A stretch of DNA of 64,000 nt from Xenopus tropicalis (lineage: Eukaryota > Chordata > Amphibia > Anura > Pipidae): positions 69,051,392 to 69,115,391 of the forward strand of contig NC_030684.2 in NCBI RefSeq assembly GCF_000004195.4, given 5' to 3'. The position numbers were made by a program, and so were the translations under genes. How positions within the stretch are numbered: the stretch's first letter is position 1; the number at the start of each line of letters is the position of its first letter. Shown here one piece after another: positions 46,673-59,955 of the stretch. The notes under the pieces are model-generated. The model did not search any database. It worked only from the letters and a program-made list of their open reading frames with translations, and was not told where the DNA came from.

Positions 46673-48694
46673 TATACCTTATGCATGCATATTATTGCCG
46701 GTGAAACTGCAGCACAAAGGAAACCCTGTATGTGACACCTTAAGTCAAGCAGATGTCAAGTAAGTGATACCCAGTTTGCCTTGCACCCGTAGGTTCTCCA
46801 TGTAGTAAGTGATGGGAACAATTTGTAAACAAATGAGTTCTATTGACTACTTGACCTTCAGAATCCAATATAAAGGTCTCAGTTAGCTAGTATATCTTAC
46901 GATTAAACGGTAATGCGTTCTCATTTATGAAAAAAATGAAAAAGTTCCAGATCAAATTTTTAGACAAAAGTTGCCATGTTTTTTACCCACAATGCAGTGT
47001 TTCCCCCCAGAATTCCAGCATCATTGTGGCTGCTCTACATGCACTTTGTGCACTAATGCAAAGTAGTGTCTATTCTGGTAAACTGATTGCAAGTAGTCAG
47101 GGGTACTATTTTCTTTGTATTTATGTAGGAACGGTGTCACTTATGGTGTGTTGCGTTAATAAAGGCATTAGTGTCTGGTTCATTTGGCACAATCAGTTGT
47201 GGATCTTGACACAACCTCCTAGGTAAATCCTGCAAATACCAGCTTATCCAGGCTGGTGGTTGTGCCTTAGTGTCCAAGCATTTACTTGTGTGCTACACAC
47301 CAGAGCAGAATAAACAGGCGCATCAACACTCCCTGCAAGTAGCTGCAAGCTGCCAGGATGACTTATGGGTGCAAGTAACATTTCATGGTTAACTACTGGG
47401 TAGTTGCTACAAAAAAAATAATAACAGTTACATATTTATCAAATAAAAAAAATATATTCTTATATATTCATACTCCTATATGTAAACACTGGAGGGGGGG
47501 TTATGAACACTGGGAAAATATGCATCTAGGCAGTAACATATGGAAACCATTTAAAAGCTTGCTTTTACTGTTCCACCAAGCTGCTTGAAATTAGTTAATC
47601 ACTGATTGGTTGCTTTGGGTTGTTACCAGGTGCAGCTTTTCCCAGTGTTCTTAATTGAGCCCCACAAATTTGCCCAGTTCTAATCACCCTGTTTAATCAG
47701 ATGTTGGAATAACTATGGTTGACAAGTCCAGAAGAAAATGTTGCACATTTTTTTAACAATATTATTTATAATAATGTGTTTCCACAAATAACACCGGTGT
47801 GTGTGTGTACACTGGTCAGTAGCATTTATATGTATTCCTTTATATCTCTGTAGCAAGGTTTTTGCTGTAAAGCACTTTTGCCACATTTCTGTAAGACCAG
47901 GGTTAGTACATTGATTGTATCCTGCAGATCATTGGACTACTTGGCTGAATCATGTATAGCCTCTAGTAATAAATGGTGAATTGGAGTGTATAAAGCCATC
48001 CGCACAAAATCAATTATTCTCCTTTGACTGTACTAAAGTCAGCTTGTGCTCAACCCACAATTTGTTCATCAATGTTCAACTGACACATTTTGACAGTCCT
48101 ATAATAATATTAAATAATAATAATCTAAATGTCCGCTCAGGAGTAGAAACCTATTTACATGATATAATATAGTCTGTGCTGTTGATAAAAAGGATTTTAT
48201 GTCACCTTTAGAAGTTCACTTTTAAAGAAAAAGGGTAGGGTTAATCATCGGGGGGCCTAATTTGTTACTTGCCCCCCCATCCCCACAGTGATTATAATTA
48301 CTTAACTCGGACCCAAGTCACTTCTTGAGTTAGTAAACTAATTTGGGCCGCTCTAACACCTTTGCTCTGGCTCTGAGCTGTAGCATAAAAGTTTGGTTTT
48401 GATTCTCCCAGCTCTGATTTTCCTATACTGCGCATGCTCACAGTCCTAACCAGCCACAAGAGATTCCTCAAAAATCAAAGAAGATGGTGGCATGGGGCTC
48501 ACTAGAATAGTACTGTGGCCATGCTAATTTTTCAGCAGAGAGGAGTGCCTCCAGTGATTTAACCTTAAATATGCCATGTCGCATGTCTAGGAGTTTGCCA
48601 GGCCTATTCCCTATAACTGAAGATATTCTAAGAGGAGATCAGTGCTGGCTAAAGCATTCCTAGGGTAAATGCTCACAAGTTAAAAGAAGTTTAT
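46673..48694. other. intergenic, little recognised
   Basis: Includes the weak repeat at 46930-47210 and otherwise unremarkable AT-rich sequence. Confidence 0.45.
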
Positions 48695-49352
48695 AAAGGG
48701 ATTCTGCCATGATTTTTATGGTGTAGTTGTTATTACTAAATTACACTGTGTACATTACAATTAATTCATTCTATCATTTAAAATGTTATTCTTGAACTAA
48801 AATATGTATTTTTTTAGCTGTAATATTGGTGTGTAGGCAGCCATCTCAGTGCATTGTGCCTGAGTCTGAGCTTTCAGAAGGAGCCAGCGCTACACAGTAG
48901 AACTGCTTTCAGGTAACCTATTGTTTCTACTTGTCCCATGTAACTGGAGGAGTCAAAATTGGGTGAGCAGGACTTGGATTTTTACTATTGGGTGCTATTA
49001 TTATATCTACCATTAGGTGGGGCATGGGAGCATTTTTAGCAATCCAGGTGTCAGGGAGCTGATATTTTACTACTTTCCCGTTATTCTGCTTATTGGCTGT
49101 TGTTGGGGAAAGACAGAATGCAAAATGCAGCTCAGCAGTAAAGTGTGACTGAAGTTTATCAGAGCAAAGGTCACATGGCTGAGGGCACCAGGGAAACTAA
49201 GAATATAGCCATGTCACATTTCAAAATTAAATAGGAAAAAAATTGATTGCTCTTTTTAAAGCCAAAATTTCAATACAGGATTCTGCTGGAGGAGTGCTAT
49301 TAATTGATACATTTTGTAAAAAACGTGTTTTTAGGTGACAGAATTCCTTTAA
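48695..49352 (+). mobile_element. family F DNA-transposon-like repeat, most complete copy
   Basis: Left AAAGGGATTCTGCCATGATT and right GTGACAGAATTCCTTT form short inverted termini. Interior contains GAGCTTTCAGAAGGAGCCAG and GTGGGGCATGGGAGCATTTT. No coding frame. Confidence 0.7.
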
Positions 49353-49999
49353 AGAGGAAAAGTGAGAAGGAATGGACCTTGAAAACTGCTCGTCTTCTGC
49401 CTCTACAACTGAACTTTTCTAAAATCATACATGACTGACAACTTCAAGGTAACTTTTTGAAATGGTTGCTAAAAAATATTGACTTATGACTTCTATATGT
49501 TCTGCTTGTCTGTTCAGTGTTTTCAAAAGTAATTTCCTGTTTTAACTGTACCTTGAGCACCCTATATTCTTTACAGATCCCTTTATTCTTGGGCCAGTCT
49601 ATGCATTTCAACTCCTACACACAGAGTACAACATTCTTTAAACTCTTCCACTACTTGTAATTCCCCACACATCATGACTTCTTTCACTCTCTTCTGCTCT
49701 AACCTGCCGCTGAGGATATTGATCCCTGCCAGATACACTTTCATTTACCCATCTGCCCTTGTCACATTGTTACTCAGCTCTCTTTCTATCTTCCCATTTC
49801 CTGTATTCTTCAGGATGCCTGCTTTGTAACTAACACATCCATTATATGTTATCTGATTTTTTTTTAAAAAAAGCTTCATCTCTTTACCTAACTGCAACAC
49901 GGCACGTGCAAAAGATGTAATTTCGCCTTCAATTTATCTCTAGATTGCCTTCTCTTCGCTCACCTCTTTCATTCCTTTAGTCCTTTAATCCAGACATAT
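49353..49999. other. intergenic, nothing recognised
   Basis: Pyrimidine-rich in 49560-49830; no gene or repeat identified. Confidence 0.45.
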
Positions 50000-50003
50000 T
50001 TAA

Positions 50004-50420
50004 AGGAACAGTAACACAAAAAAATGAAAGAGCTTTAAAGTAATAAAAATATAATGTACTGTTGCCCTGCACTGGTAAAACTGGTGTGTTTGCTACAGTA
50101 ACACTACTATAATTTATATAATAAGCTGCTGTGTAGCCACGGGGGCAGCCATTCAAGCTGGAAAAAAGGAGAAAAGGCACAGGTTACATAGCAGATAACA
50201 GATAAGTTCTGTAAAATACAATGGTGTTTTATCTGTTATCTGCTATGTGCCTGTGCCTTTTCTCCTTTGAATGGCTGCCTCCATGGCTACATAGCAGCTT
50301 ATTTATATAAATTATAGTAGACTTTCTGAAGTAAACACACAACTTTTACCAGTGCAGGGCAGCAGCATATTAGATTTTAGTTACTTTTATACACTTTCAT
50401 TTTTTGGTGTTACTGTTCCT
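50004..50420. mobile_element. palindromic TTAA-target MITE, family K, copy 2
   Basis: 417 bp, flanked by TTAA at 50000-50003 and 50421-50424. Same arms as 35969-36403. Confidence 0.85.
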
Positions 50421-50424
50421 TTAA

Positions 50425-51430
50425 TAAAATATTGTAGCCCTGTTTATTTCAGCCTACTATTACAGACTCCCATGTCGACTCACAATCCTAAGGCTAGGGG
50501 CATAGAGGAGGGATGATCCACTTTTCTTTGCTTGTATTTTATTTGAAGGCAGAGAAAAGCGATCTACTCTGATCTGCTACTTCATGTAGCTTCACTGATA
50601 GGCACTGATTAAGGATGATTTTTTTTCTTTTTTTATAAACTTGCCCTATAGTGTTATGGGACATCAAGGCACTGTACTACTGTGTGTTTTTCTGATGATG
50701 CATTTTTTGGTCAAAAATACAAATGAGGGTTTGGATTGGGTTTGATATTTGAATATTTTGTAAAGGATTCAGGTTTTACCCACATCCAAAAATGTTGAAT
50801 TTGGTTATAAGACCTGGAGCAAACTTTGTACCTGTTGTTAAGTTCTCATCCCAGAGTCACCTAAAGCATTTCCTAACCTTTTGTAAGGGCACCATAACAA
50901 GGTTGGGGAATCAGCTTTGTTATCTAAAATTCAGTTTTGAACAAGTAGGCGCCTTACTTTAATTGCCATATTTTATTGTAGGGTAGAATTTCACTGTATT
51001 GATTGATTTCATTTTGAACCACCCTTAATGGGTACCCATTTTTTTGTCCCAACCCATTTGCTAGGAATCTCTATCTAAAGGTAGGCATGAAGCATCCCCA
51101 CTTTCCCTCCCTAGCACATGGATTTTGAATCTGGCAAGAGTGAAGCTATTCTCTAAGGTACAGTAAATAAAGAGAAGGGTGCGCTCCCTAGTGTAAGTAC
51201 ATGCACATCCATTTATTAAGTGATAAAATTGCCATTTCAAGAATGTAGTGACAAATTTTCTAAAAAGTAAAAAAAAGTAATACCAATCGGGTTCATGTTC
51301 AAGTAAGATATGAATTCCTCTAGGCCCTCCCTAGAGCCCTTCCATATAATGACTATATTATTGATGTATCATTTACAGAGGGTCATGTGAAACCATATAC
51401 AGTGTGATAAACTGGGAGCTAAACCCAAAG
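50425..51430. other. intergenic, nothing firmly recognised
   Basis: No gene or clear repeat; the last 300 bp may belong to the Penelope-like element that follows. Confidence 0.4.
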
Positions 51431-51439
51431 AAATCAGTG

Positions 51440-52159
51440 GCAATTCTAACCTTTTTATAGGTCAACACCTGGTGGAAGGAAGGGAATAGGAATAGAAAGA
51501 TTTTTTACTCCCGTCGGTACAACAAAGAGGTGATGAAAAAGGGAGAACAAGGCAAGGTAATAGAGGGGGAAGATTTGTTAACTCCCAAAACGTCAAAACT
51601 AGGGGAGAATTACAAAAAGAAGCAGGAATTTTTAACCTCTCTAATATGAAATTAAATCTTAATTACATGATGTTACTGAGCAAGCATTAATCTTATGCCA
51701 AAATAAGTAGAATTAGCGCTGTACAGTACTACCCATGACATGTTTATATGTGAGAAACAAAAATGTATCACTTGTAAATACGTGCCCCACATGACAAACC
51801 AGTTTACCTTCCTAGTGATTGGGAAAATCTTTCATATTATACAACACATCTCTGTTAAATTCAAAGCATATTATTTATTTGTTGTACTGTACTTGGAGAC
51901 TACAATATGTAGGACAAAGAGGAAACAAAAAGACTGGTTCAGAGATTCCAGACTAAAAATATTAAAATGTCAAGATTGTCCAAACATTTGTAGATAAAGG
52001 GGATTATGAGGGACTACAGATAGTTGGCATGGAAGTAAGAAATTCTTCTATACAAGAACATAAATTAGTGAAATGTTTATACGTAAAGGAAAATTATTGG
52101 GTATATAAATATACACTGTCACCACATGGTTTGAATAAAATATCTGATTTTATGGTGAT
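51440..52159 (+). mobile_element. Penelope-like retroelement, internally deleted, copy B
   Basis: The + strand reads a KTSKLGENYKKK stretch and FNLSNMKLNL (about 51585-51660), like the start of the Penelope RT protein. It then jumps to CITCKYVPHM (51764-51793), TKRKQKDWF, and finally DKGDYEGLQI and YTLSPHGLNKISDF (about 51996-52155), the cysteine-rich and C-terminal parts of the GIY-YIG domain. Frames change several times. The RT core is absent. Confidence 0.6.
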
Positions 52160-52293
52160 TTAATATTCCTTGTGTATAAATGCTATTAAATGAATATACT
52201 TACAGTCTTAAGCTGCTCATTTATATTTATACACACATTTTTAAATATATTTATATAATTATTTATTTACATATTTTATCTTCTCTGTGCTTA

Positions 52294-52508
52294 GGCTGAT
52301 GCCACACGTGGCGTAGGGCTGATTTTTTCGGCACGCGGAAAAACGCTTGCCGAAAATTCAGCCCTACGCCTGCTACTTGTGCCTGCACCCGAATGAATGG
52401 GATACGCTTGGGTGCAGGCACATGTAGCCGATATACGCATGAAAATGCGAGAGAGTGCAAAGTCTCGCGTTTTCATGCGTATATCTGCTACATGTGCCTG
52501 CATCAGCC
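52294..52508. mobile_element. palindromic MITE, 215 bp, TTA target
   Basis: GGCTGATGCCACACGTGGCG pairs with the right end GCTACATGTGCCTGCATCAGCC. TTA on both sides. A second internal stem, AGACTTTGCACTCTCTCGC-like, and GTAGGGCTGA/TCAGCCCTAC give further hairpins. Confidence 0.75.
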
Positions 52509-53148
52509 TTATATGCAATTGTGGTTTTAGGCTCAACAATTGTTTCTATATGTAAATGGGCTTTGCGCTTTTGCACACCAGAAGCAACTGTTTTATGTGT
52601 CCTGGGATCTAGAAGTGGATGTCGGGCAACCAGTACTGAAATTCGCTCAGCTGTCCATATTTGCTCCTTCTTTCCCTTTAACTAAGCTTGAATTAGCTAT
52701 GGTGCCCTTAGGTTCTGATGCATACGCGTCAGCCCATCCTTGTTCTTGTGCAGCTTTGAGAAACGTTATGGGATGGTGAGCGCATATGTGAATTTGAAGT
52801 ACTGAAGTATTGCTGTATTGATATTTGAGGAGAAAATTTGTCACTACAGTCTTATTAGTGCAATTTATTTAATATGTGAATGTACTACACCAGGGAGCAC
52901 ACCCTTGTCTTCATTTACCTTTAGATTAACACTTTGACTAAGCCTGTGATCTTATATTGTGTATTGCATTCCACTTTTTTTGTGATGTGACCTGGATATC
53001 TCAACTGTACTAACTGAACTTACATACTATACTCAGTATTGGTCAATACCTAACTTGCCCTGAAGCGCCCCCTTCTGTTTCATTTTACTTTAAAGATATT
53101 TAATAGACACAAGTGCTAAATGAATGAGCACTAAAGGTCGCTCTTAAA

Positions 53149-53800
53149 GGGGGTGTTCACCTTTGAGTTAACTTTTAGTATTACTATTATTGACATTTAT
53201 TTATAAAGCGCCAACATGTTCCGCATGCGCTGTACATGTGGGTTTCAGACATTGGACATACAGAGTAACATGTAAAGCAACCAATAACCGGTACAAGAGG
53301 TGAAGAGGACCCTGCCCAAAAGAGCTTACAATCTACAAGGAAAAAGGGAGCGCAAATGTATGATGTAGTATGATGTAGAGAGTAAAATTCTAAGACAATT
53401 TGCAGTTGGGCTTCATTTTTTATTATTGGTAATTTTTTAAATGATTTCACATTCTGTTAGGAAGCTCTTCAGTTTGGAATTTCAGCAGTTATCTGGTTGC
53501 TAGGGTCCAATTTACCTTAGTAACCAGGGTTTGGTTTGAGAGAGTGACTGATATATGAATAGTAGAGGGGCTGAATAGAAAGATAAGTAATAAAAAGTAA
53601 CAATAACAAAACAATAACAAAACAATAAAAAAGCAATAGTTTTTTGGCTGCTGGGGTGGGTCCCGTTTTGAAAGCTGGAAAGAGGCAGAAGAAGAACGCA
53701 AAAAATTCATAAACTATAAAAGATAAAATATCAAGAACAATTGAAAAGTTGCTTAGAATTGGCCATTCTGTAACATATTAAAAGTTTACTTAAAGGTAAA
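53149..53800 (+). mobile_element. TTAA-type MITE, family T, copy 2, interrupted
   Basis: Left GGGGGTGTTCACCTTTGAGT and interior AGTTTGGAATTTCAGCAG as in copy 1. Interrupted at about 53179-53370 by an L2/SINE-like tail. Confidence 0.65.
53185..53375 (+). repeat. L2/SINE-like tail nested in family T element
   Basis: Contains TTATTTATAAAGCGCCAACA, GCGCTGTACATGTGGGTTTC and AGAGCTTACAATCTACAAGG, a well-known vertebrate LINE2/SINE 3' segment. TAGTAT occurs on both sides as a possible target duplication. Confidence 0.6.
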
Positions 53801-54555
53801 TCCGGAGCATTTTTAAAGGACCCCTAAAGTTTTTAGACACTGTTGAAAGAGTACAGTCTCTCAGATCTGTCCATAGAGCACTATGGATTCAGTAACGTAC
53901 ATTAAAACAGAAGAAACTATTTTCAAGATACATGGGTAGTTGTGTAATTGTTGTAGGTTGTTATTGAAACTAGTTGTGACATTTAAATAAATACAGAAGG
54001 TGCATAAATGTGTAATTTTTGGTTTATGGCTGGCAACGTGCAACATAACCTCAGCCCTAGAAATGCTGAATAAGGATTTAGTAGACAAATAGGTTGTGTG
54101 TAACAGCTTCACAAGTTGGTCAGAATGAGGGAGGACTACAGGAAATTATGTACCAAAGGAGTGTGAAAATGAAACTGAATATAAAGGGGTGTGGGTCTTA
54201 CAGTAATTATCAGTTTGCTTTGCCTTTCTCAATACTTTAGGGGGAATGGCTGCTGCACCAGGATTATAGAAAGTCTTCACTCCATCCAAAATCTTTTTGA
54301 AATACAGAGTACAAAACAGGCAACCTAACTGCTTTGCAAAATGTTTCCCTAGTACCCCTGTGCTTAAATCAACTAGAAAATGACTGCATCTTGTTGCAAT
54401 AAACTTTTGTTATTTGCTTACTTTAATCTTTCCACCCTGGGTCTTGCCATACAACACATGGCAATATATATGGTATCTACATCACTTACTTGACAGCTAC
54501 TACCATAGATTTTTTTTGAGCTGTGGCAGACAAGCAGTTAAAGCAGAACTATCAT
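53801..54555. other. intergenic, nothing recognised
   Basis: No gene or repeat identified. Confidence 0.45.
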
Positions 54556-54690
54556 AGGGTAACCCCTTTGAAATAAAAAATAACAAAAGTGGTATAAAGG
54601 TGATACCTTTATTGGCTAACTAAGATAATCATAGCAAGCTTTCAGAACATTTTAGTTCCTTTTTCAAGCTGATTACATTTTTGACTGGCT
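54556..54690 (-). repeat. Penelope-like element 3' end
   Basis: Nearly identical over about 120 bp to the tail of copy A (45316-45445), including AAAGGTGATACCTTTATTGG and CAAGCTTTCAGAACATTTTA. No coding part. Confidence 0.65.
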
Positions 54691-55061
54691 AACCCGGTAC
54701 ATCACCTTTTCCTGCAACTATCATAGGCAAAGACTAATGTAGAATTTGGCCTCCCTAAATAAATTCCACAGAGAGAATCTGCAACTTATTTCTCATATTA
54801 CATAAATATTTTCCAGCCAGCATATGATGTCTAGGGACCTGCATTTCAGACGTTTTGAATGTTTTTAACTAAGCTAATTACCAATCAGCTCTGGGTTTTT
54901 ATATGTGTCCAAAGGATAAAGATGAAGTTTATTGTTGCCAGACTTTCTTATACAAATAATTCTGGAGAGAAAAACATTTTATGTATTCTTGAAAAACTCT
55001 TTTTTTAAGTCTGTCATGATTTTTATTTATCTAAATTACACTGTTTACAAAGCAGATAATT

Positions 55062-55085
55062 ATGTTGGGTTGAAAAACCCAACAT
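55062..55085. repeat. perfect short hairpin at start of array 2
   Basis: Ten-base stem ATGTTGGGTT / AACCCAACAT around a GAAA loop. It marks the left edge of the repeat block after a family F fragment (55010-55058). Confidence 0.8.
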
Positions 55086-56730
55086 ACTGTTCTTCGACTT
55101 CAGCTTATTCTTCCGCTTCTTCTTCTTATTATTCTTAGCGCCCCCCATTTTCTAAACGCTACTCCTCCTACAGTTTTATGGGTACAATACCCAAACTCCC
55201 CACACTTCTTCGCCCTATAGCGGAGCAGGTTGCTTGCTTTTCTAAGCGATCCCGCCCCCCGTCTTTTTGTGGCGCCCCTCCGAACCCCCCAATTTTCCCA
55301 TAGACTTTGACAGGGAAGATTTTCTGCCACTCTTACAGTTTTGAAGCTACACCCCCCAAAACTTGAATAACACAATCATGGGGTCACCCTGAATGAAACA
55401 GCAACATTTGTTGGATGACCCAAATTGTGAGGGACCAACAACAGCCAATAAAATTTCACCTATTGACTTTAATGAGGAAATTAAAACTGCTGCCAATCTT
55501 ACAGCTTTGAGGCTACACTCCCCAAACTTGAATCACATAATCATAGGGTCAGCCTGAATGAAAATATGATGATTGTTGCAAAAGTGGGCGGGGCTGTGAG
55601 CAGCCAATCAGATTTTACCTATTGACGGCGGAAATTCAACCTACTGCCATTCTCACAGTAATAACATCAGGGTCCCCAAACTTTGCAGAGTTAGGTACCA
55701 GGTAACTGCGGTACAAGGTTAGAAACAGTTGGTGGAGCCACCAACAGCCAATTAGATTTCACCTATTGAATTTGATGCCAGGTTCCCAAACCTTGCAATG
55801 TCAGTCACTGGATGATTACATATTCAAGTTTTTTTGTGTTTTATTTATTAAGTGGGCGGAGCCACCACACAGCCAATCAAATTTTACCCACTGACATTCA
55901 ATGGGGCAATCCAACCTGCTGCCATTCTCACAGTATTAACACCAGGGTCCCCAAACTTTTCACAGTTGGTCACTAGGGGACTGCAGTTTTAGTTTTGAAA
56001 AAGTGGGCGGAGCCACCAACAGCCAATCAGATTTCACCTATTGAATTGGTTTGATGCCAGGGTTCCCAAACTTTGCACAGTCAGTCACTGGGTGACTATG
56101 TACTCAAGGTTAAAAAAAGAGACCAACAACAGCCAGATTTCACCTATAGACTTCCTATGTTTAAATTTAAACTGCTGCCATTCTTTAAATATTAATACTA
56201 AGGTCCCCAAACTTTGCAGAGCTAGTCACCAGGTAACTGTGGTTCAGAGTTAGAAAAAGTGGGTGGAGCCACCAGCAGCCAATCAGATTTTAACTATTGA
56301 TTTTCAATTCCATTGTCACAGTATTAACACCAGGGTCACCAGGGGACTGCATTTTTAGGTTTTAAAGAGTAGGTGGAGCCACCAACAGCCAATCAGACTT
56401 TACCTATTGAATTTTTATGGTTTACTATTTAAGTCAGGGTTCCTAAACTTTGCACAGTCAGTCACTGGCTGACTATGTATTCAGAGTTAGAAAAAGTGGG
56501 CGGAGCCGCCAACAGTTAAACTTTGTTGTTGTTGTTAAACTTTCCTAAGTTAGTCACTGGGTATTTGCGGTTCAAAGTTAGAAAAAGTGGGTGGGGTCAC
56601 TAGCAGCCAATCACATTTCACCTATTTACTTTCAATGGTGAAGTATAAAATGCTGTCCCACAATTTTTATGCCTTTTATGAGTTCCAAAACTTTGCAAAG
56701 TTGGTCACTGCTATTGCATTTGGTGTACGA
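55086..56730 (+). repeat. array of ~150-bp repeats with CCAAT motif, array 2
   Basis: After a C/T-rich leader (55086-55340) about ten units follow, with the same segments as array 1: GGGTCCCCAAACTTTGCAGA, AGTGGGCGGAGCCACCAACA and AGCCAATCAGATTTCACCTA. Units are head to tail and diverged. Confidence 0.85.
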
Positions 56731-57441
56731 GTTGAATATAGGAGCTAAAGCATTTCCAGGGCTAGAAATCATGCTATTAATGGGACCTCAGTGAAAAAAG
56801 AATCCACAAGACACTTTGGAAATCAAATTAATATTAACCCTTTGAGTGCCAGTTTTAAATGCCATAAAATGTACAGCACTTAATAAGCAGTTGAAATCAA
56901 AGCCAAAGATCTAATTTTTTCTAGTTATGGAGTCCCCTCAGGGCCACGGATAGGAGACAACCATGTACCCACCATTGTTACGCCTCTAACGTGGAATGGT
57001 TGCCTTGCAAAAATCAGGTAAATATGACACATTAACATAGAGGAAATGATTAAGTTACTGAGAAATGCACAGGCTTTTATGGAATCTGCTTGAAGACGTA
57101 TTTAACACTGTCATTTGTCAGAGGGTTGCAAGTATGACTGAATCATCCAATATGCAGTCTTCACATATGGAATCACTTATTACAGTAGGCACACCCCATT
57201 TGTATGATAAAAGTCAGTTTATGCACCAGAAACTTGAGTGTGTTAAAGAAGTGTCACCATATGCCCTTTGTGTTGCCTGTGAATGGGTCAATTTACAGTA
57301 AGAAAACCAAACAAGTATCACCAGATACAGCACATTAATTACATTACATTAGTGCAACCACTTATCACAGCAGAAACATTTTATTTGCACACCTGACACT
57401 AACGTTTTTCATTACATCTGGCAGCACAGACCCCGGGGGTA
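56731..57441. other. intergenic, nothing recognised
   Basis: A short open frame at 57065-57301 has no recognisable domain. Confidence 0.4.
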
Positions 57442-57445
57442 TTAA

Positions 57446-57859
57446 AGGGGTTTTTCACCTTGAGTTAACATCTAGTATGATATAAAGAGAGTCTTATTAT
57501 TTGGGTTTTGATTATTTCACTTTTTCTTCAACAGCTCTCCAGTTTGGAATTTCAGCAGTTATCTGGTTAATAGGGTTTAAATTACCTTGGAAATCAGGAA
57601 GTAATTTAAACAAGAGACTGGTATATGGATAAAAAAAGGACCTGAATAGAGAAATAAGCAATAAAAATAACAATATCAGTTAAATTGTAGCCTCACAAAG
57701 CAATAATTTTCTGGCTGCCAGGGTCATTGACTCCCATTTCAAAACTGGAAAGAGTCAGAAGAATGCAAATAAATACTATAAAAAAAATAAATATTGAATT
57801 TGGCAATGAATTGGCAATTCTATAACATACTAACGTTAACTTAAAGATGAACCACCCTT
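57446..57859 (+). mobile_element. TTAA-target MITE, family T, copy 3
   Basis: AGGGGTTTTTCACCTTGAGT at the left and ACTTAAAGATGAACCACCCT at the right, flanked by TTAA at 57442-57445 and 57860-57863. Confidence 0.75.
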
Positions 57860-57863
57860 TTAA

Positions 57864-58731
57864 ATAATGGATTAGGGCTATTTGCACTGATATGAACAGA
57901 ACATCTTGGGACACTCTGAAAAGCAGAACAAATCAACTGGCAGTAAACATATTTATATGTACAGGTCCAGTTTAAGAGAATATATGAGAGCTTGGTTAAT
58001 CCTAAAGGAATGTTAACAGACTTCCTTTTATCTTCATCTTGGGTGAATTTCATTGCTAATGAAGAGGAATTCCTTGGCTATAAGACTGTGTTGTTTGATT
58101 GTTTCCATGGGCTAAAAAAATCTTGAGGTTAAAATGTTTACATTATCCAGCTGTACATCACCCTCGTCTCACATGTAAAGCTTTTTGTTCAGCGAGTACT
58201 TAGACTTCCTTATAGTTTGAGGAAATCAATGGGACTAAAAGCTTACTGGTGCAAAAAAACATCATTTAATCTAGAGACTAGAGGCAGGACTGGCCTCTAT
58301 TGATTCCCATCAGTACTGTACCTAAATGTGCAGACATGAGATGAGCTTATCAAGCACTTATACCTGATAATCTAATCACACCATTGAAGACACTCAGAAT
58401 GACAAACAATTTTCAGTATATCTGGGACATGTAGGGTCTGGCACCCCAACCACTAGGTAGAGTTTTAACCCATAATTTAAAGAGAGAAAGAATAGCAAAA
58501 CTAATAATTAAATAAAAAAGTACAGTAAACATTTTCTAGAAGGATTTGGGAGGAGAAATGAGAAAAGTGAGAAAAAGATCCAAAAGACAATTTGGGAATA
58601 AGAGATAAGGACAAACAGCATATTGATATATTTTACATTTATGGTTTTGGGTGGGGTAGGTTAATGTGGCATCATGGGTAAAAAAACCCTTTAGGTGCCT
58701 CTAGATAAAATATGTTTAATGAGATTAAGGG
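57864..58731. other. intergenic, nothing recognised
   Basis: No gene or clear repeat over this stretch. Confidence 0.4.
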
Positions 58732-59070
58732 GCACATTCATTAAAGTACGTCAGGTCCGATTACAAAACATTTGTATTTTTTCCAAAAGTTTACAACTTT
58801 TGGATATTTTCTGTGATATTTTCATTAAGTTGCGCAATTTTTTTGTACTTTGAAACAATTTGCGCTACAAAATAATATTTGTCGTAATAAGTACGAAAGT
58901 TTCAGAAGCTTCGGTATCGTGACTTTCCTTTGCATTCAAAGTGTTTTAAAGTAATTAAAATATTATGTACTGTTGCTCTGCACTGGTTTATCTGTTAGCT
59001 GCTAAGTAACCTGGGCCTTTTCTCCCTTTGAATGGCTGCCCCCATGGCTACTCAGCAGCTTATTTATATA
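58732..59070. repeat. composite of MITE fragments
   Basis: 58732-58930 begins GGGGCACATTCATTAAAGTA, the left end of the element at 59956-60331. 58940-59070 is a piece of family K (CTCCCTTTGAATGGCTGCCC). Confidence 0.55.
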
Positions 59071-59195
59071 AACTATAGTAGCCACCAGTATACATTGCTG
59101 TTTATCATAACATCAAGTTATCTCTTAGTATGTTATACAACGTTTCGGTTTGTCTTCATTTTGTATTTCTGATATTTTTCTCATTCTGCATCTTT

Positions 59196-59500
59196 CCAAA
59201 TTTTAAATGGTGGCCACTGACCCCAGCTGCCAAAATATTATTGCGCTATAAGATTATCATGTTATTATTTAATTGTTTATTACTCATCCTTGTACTCAGG
59301 CCCTCTCCTCTTCAACTTCCAGTCTCTCATTCAAATGATTGTAAATTGGACCCTAGCATCCAGATGGCTGCTGAAATTCCAAACTGGTGAGCTGCTGAAC
59401 AAAAATGATTAAAAAAATAAATAATGAGTAATTGCTGTTTGTGTCAGAATATCACTGTCTACATCATACTAAGGTTAATTTAAAGGTGAACTAACCCTTT
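59196..59500 (-). repeat. family T MITE, inverted partial copy
   Basis: Contains CTGAAATTCCAAACTGGTGA and ends TTTAAAGGTGAACTAACCCT, the complement of the family T left end. Confidence 0.6.
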
Positions 59501-59619
59501 CATTAAGTTTTTAGTACAATTTGAGTGCAATCCTTTTTATAAGGGAAGGTCAGCCAATTTGATTTTCTAAATACAGTGACACCATCCTATAGTAGCAGGG
59601 TGTTGTACCATGTTAGCCA

Positions 59620-59720
59620 TAGATCAAACCTTAAAAATAGAAGGTAGGTGATACCTTTCATTGGCTTTATAAAATGTGAGCTTTCAAGACTAGTTAGGTT
59701 CCTTCTTCATACATGGTATA
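59620..59720 (-). repeat. Penelope-like element 3' end fragment
   Basis: GGTGATACCTTTCATTGGCT and GAGCTTTCAAGACTAGTTAG, a diverged relative of the tails at 45357 and 54599. Confidence 0.45.
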
Positions 59721-59955
59721 TGGATATTAGAAATCACCTTGGAGTAGGATAAAAGCAGAATGCTATAAACAAGGCACCACTAAGGGGTCCATTTATCATG
59801 CAGTGCAAACTAAATACACCACACATTACCAGGCATCACTGTGTACAAAACAGTATCCTATCAACTGTACAATGACGTTCAGCCATTGTGTGGCTCTGTG
59901 TAAAAATCCGATGTAAAGAAAAGCTGCCATTTGAAAATGCTATAGGGAAGATATA

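Noticed and set aside
52455..52779. Overlapping + and - strand frames around 52.5 kb
   Set aside because: They arise from the palindromic MITE at 52294-52508 and its flank; both strands read similarly because the sequence is an inverted repeat.
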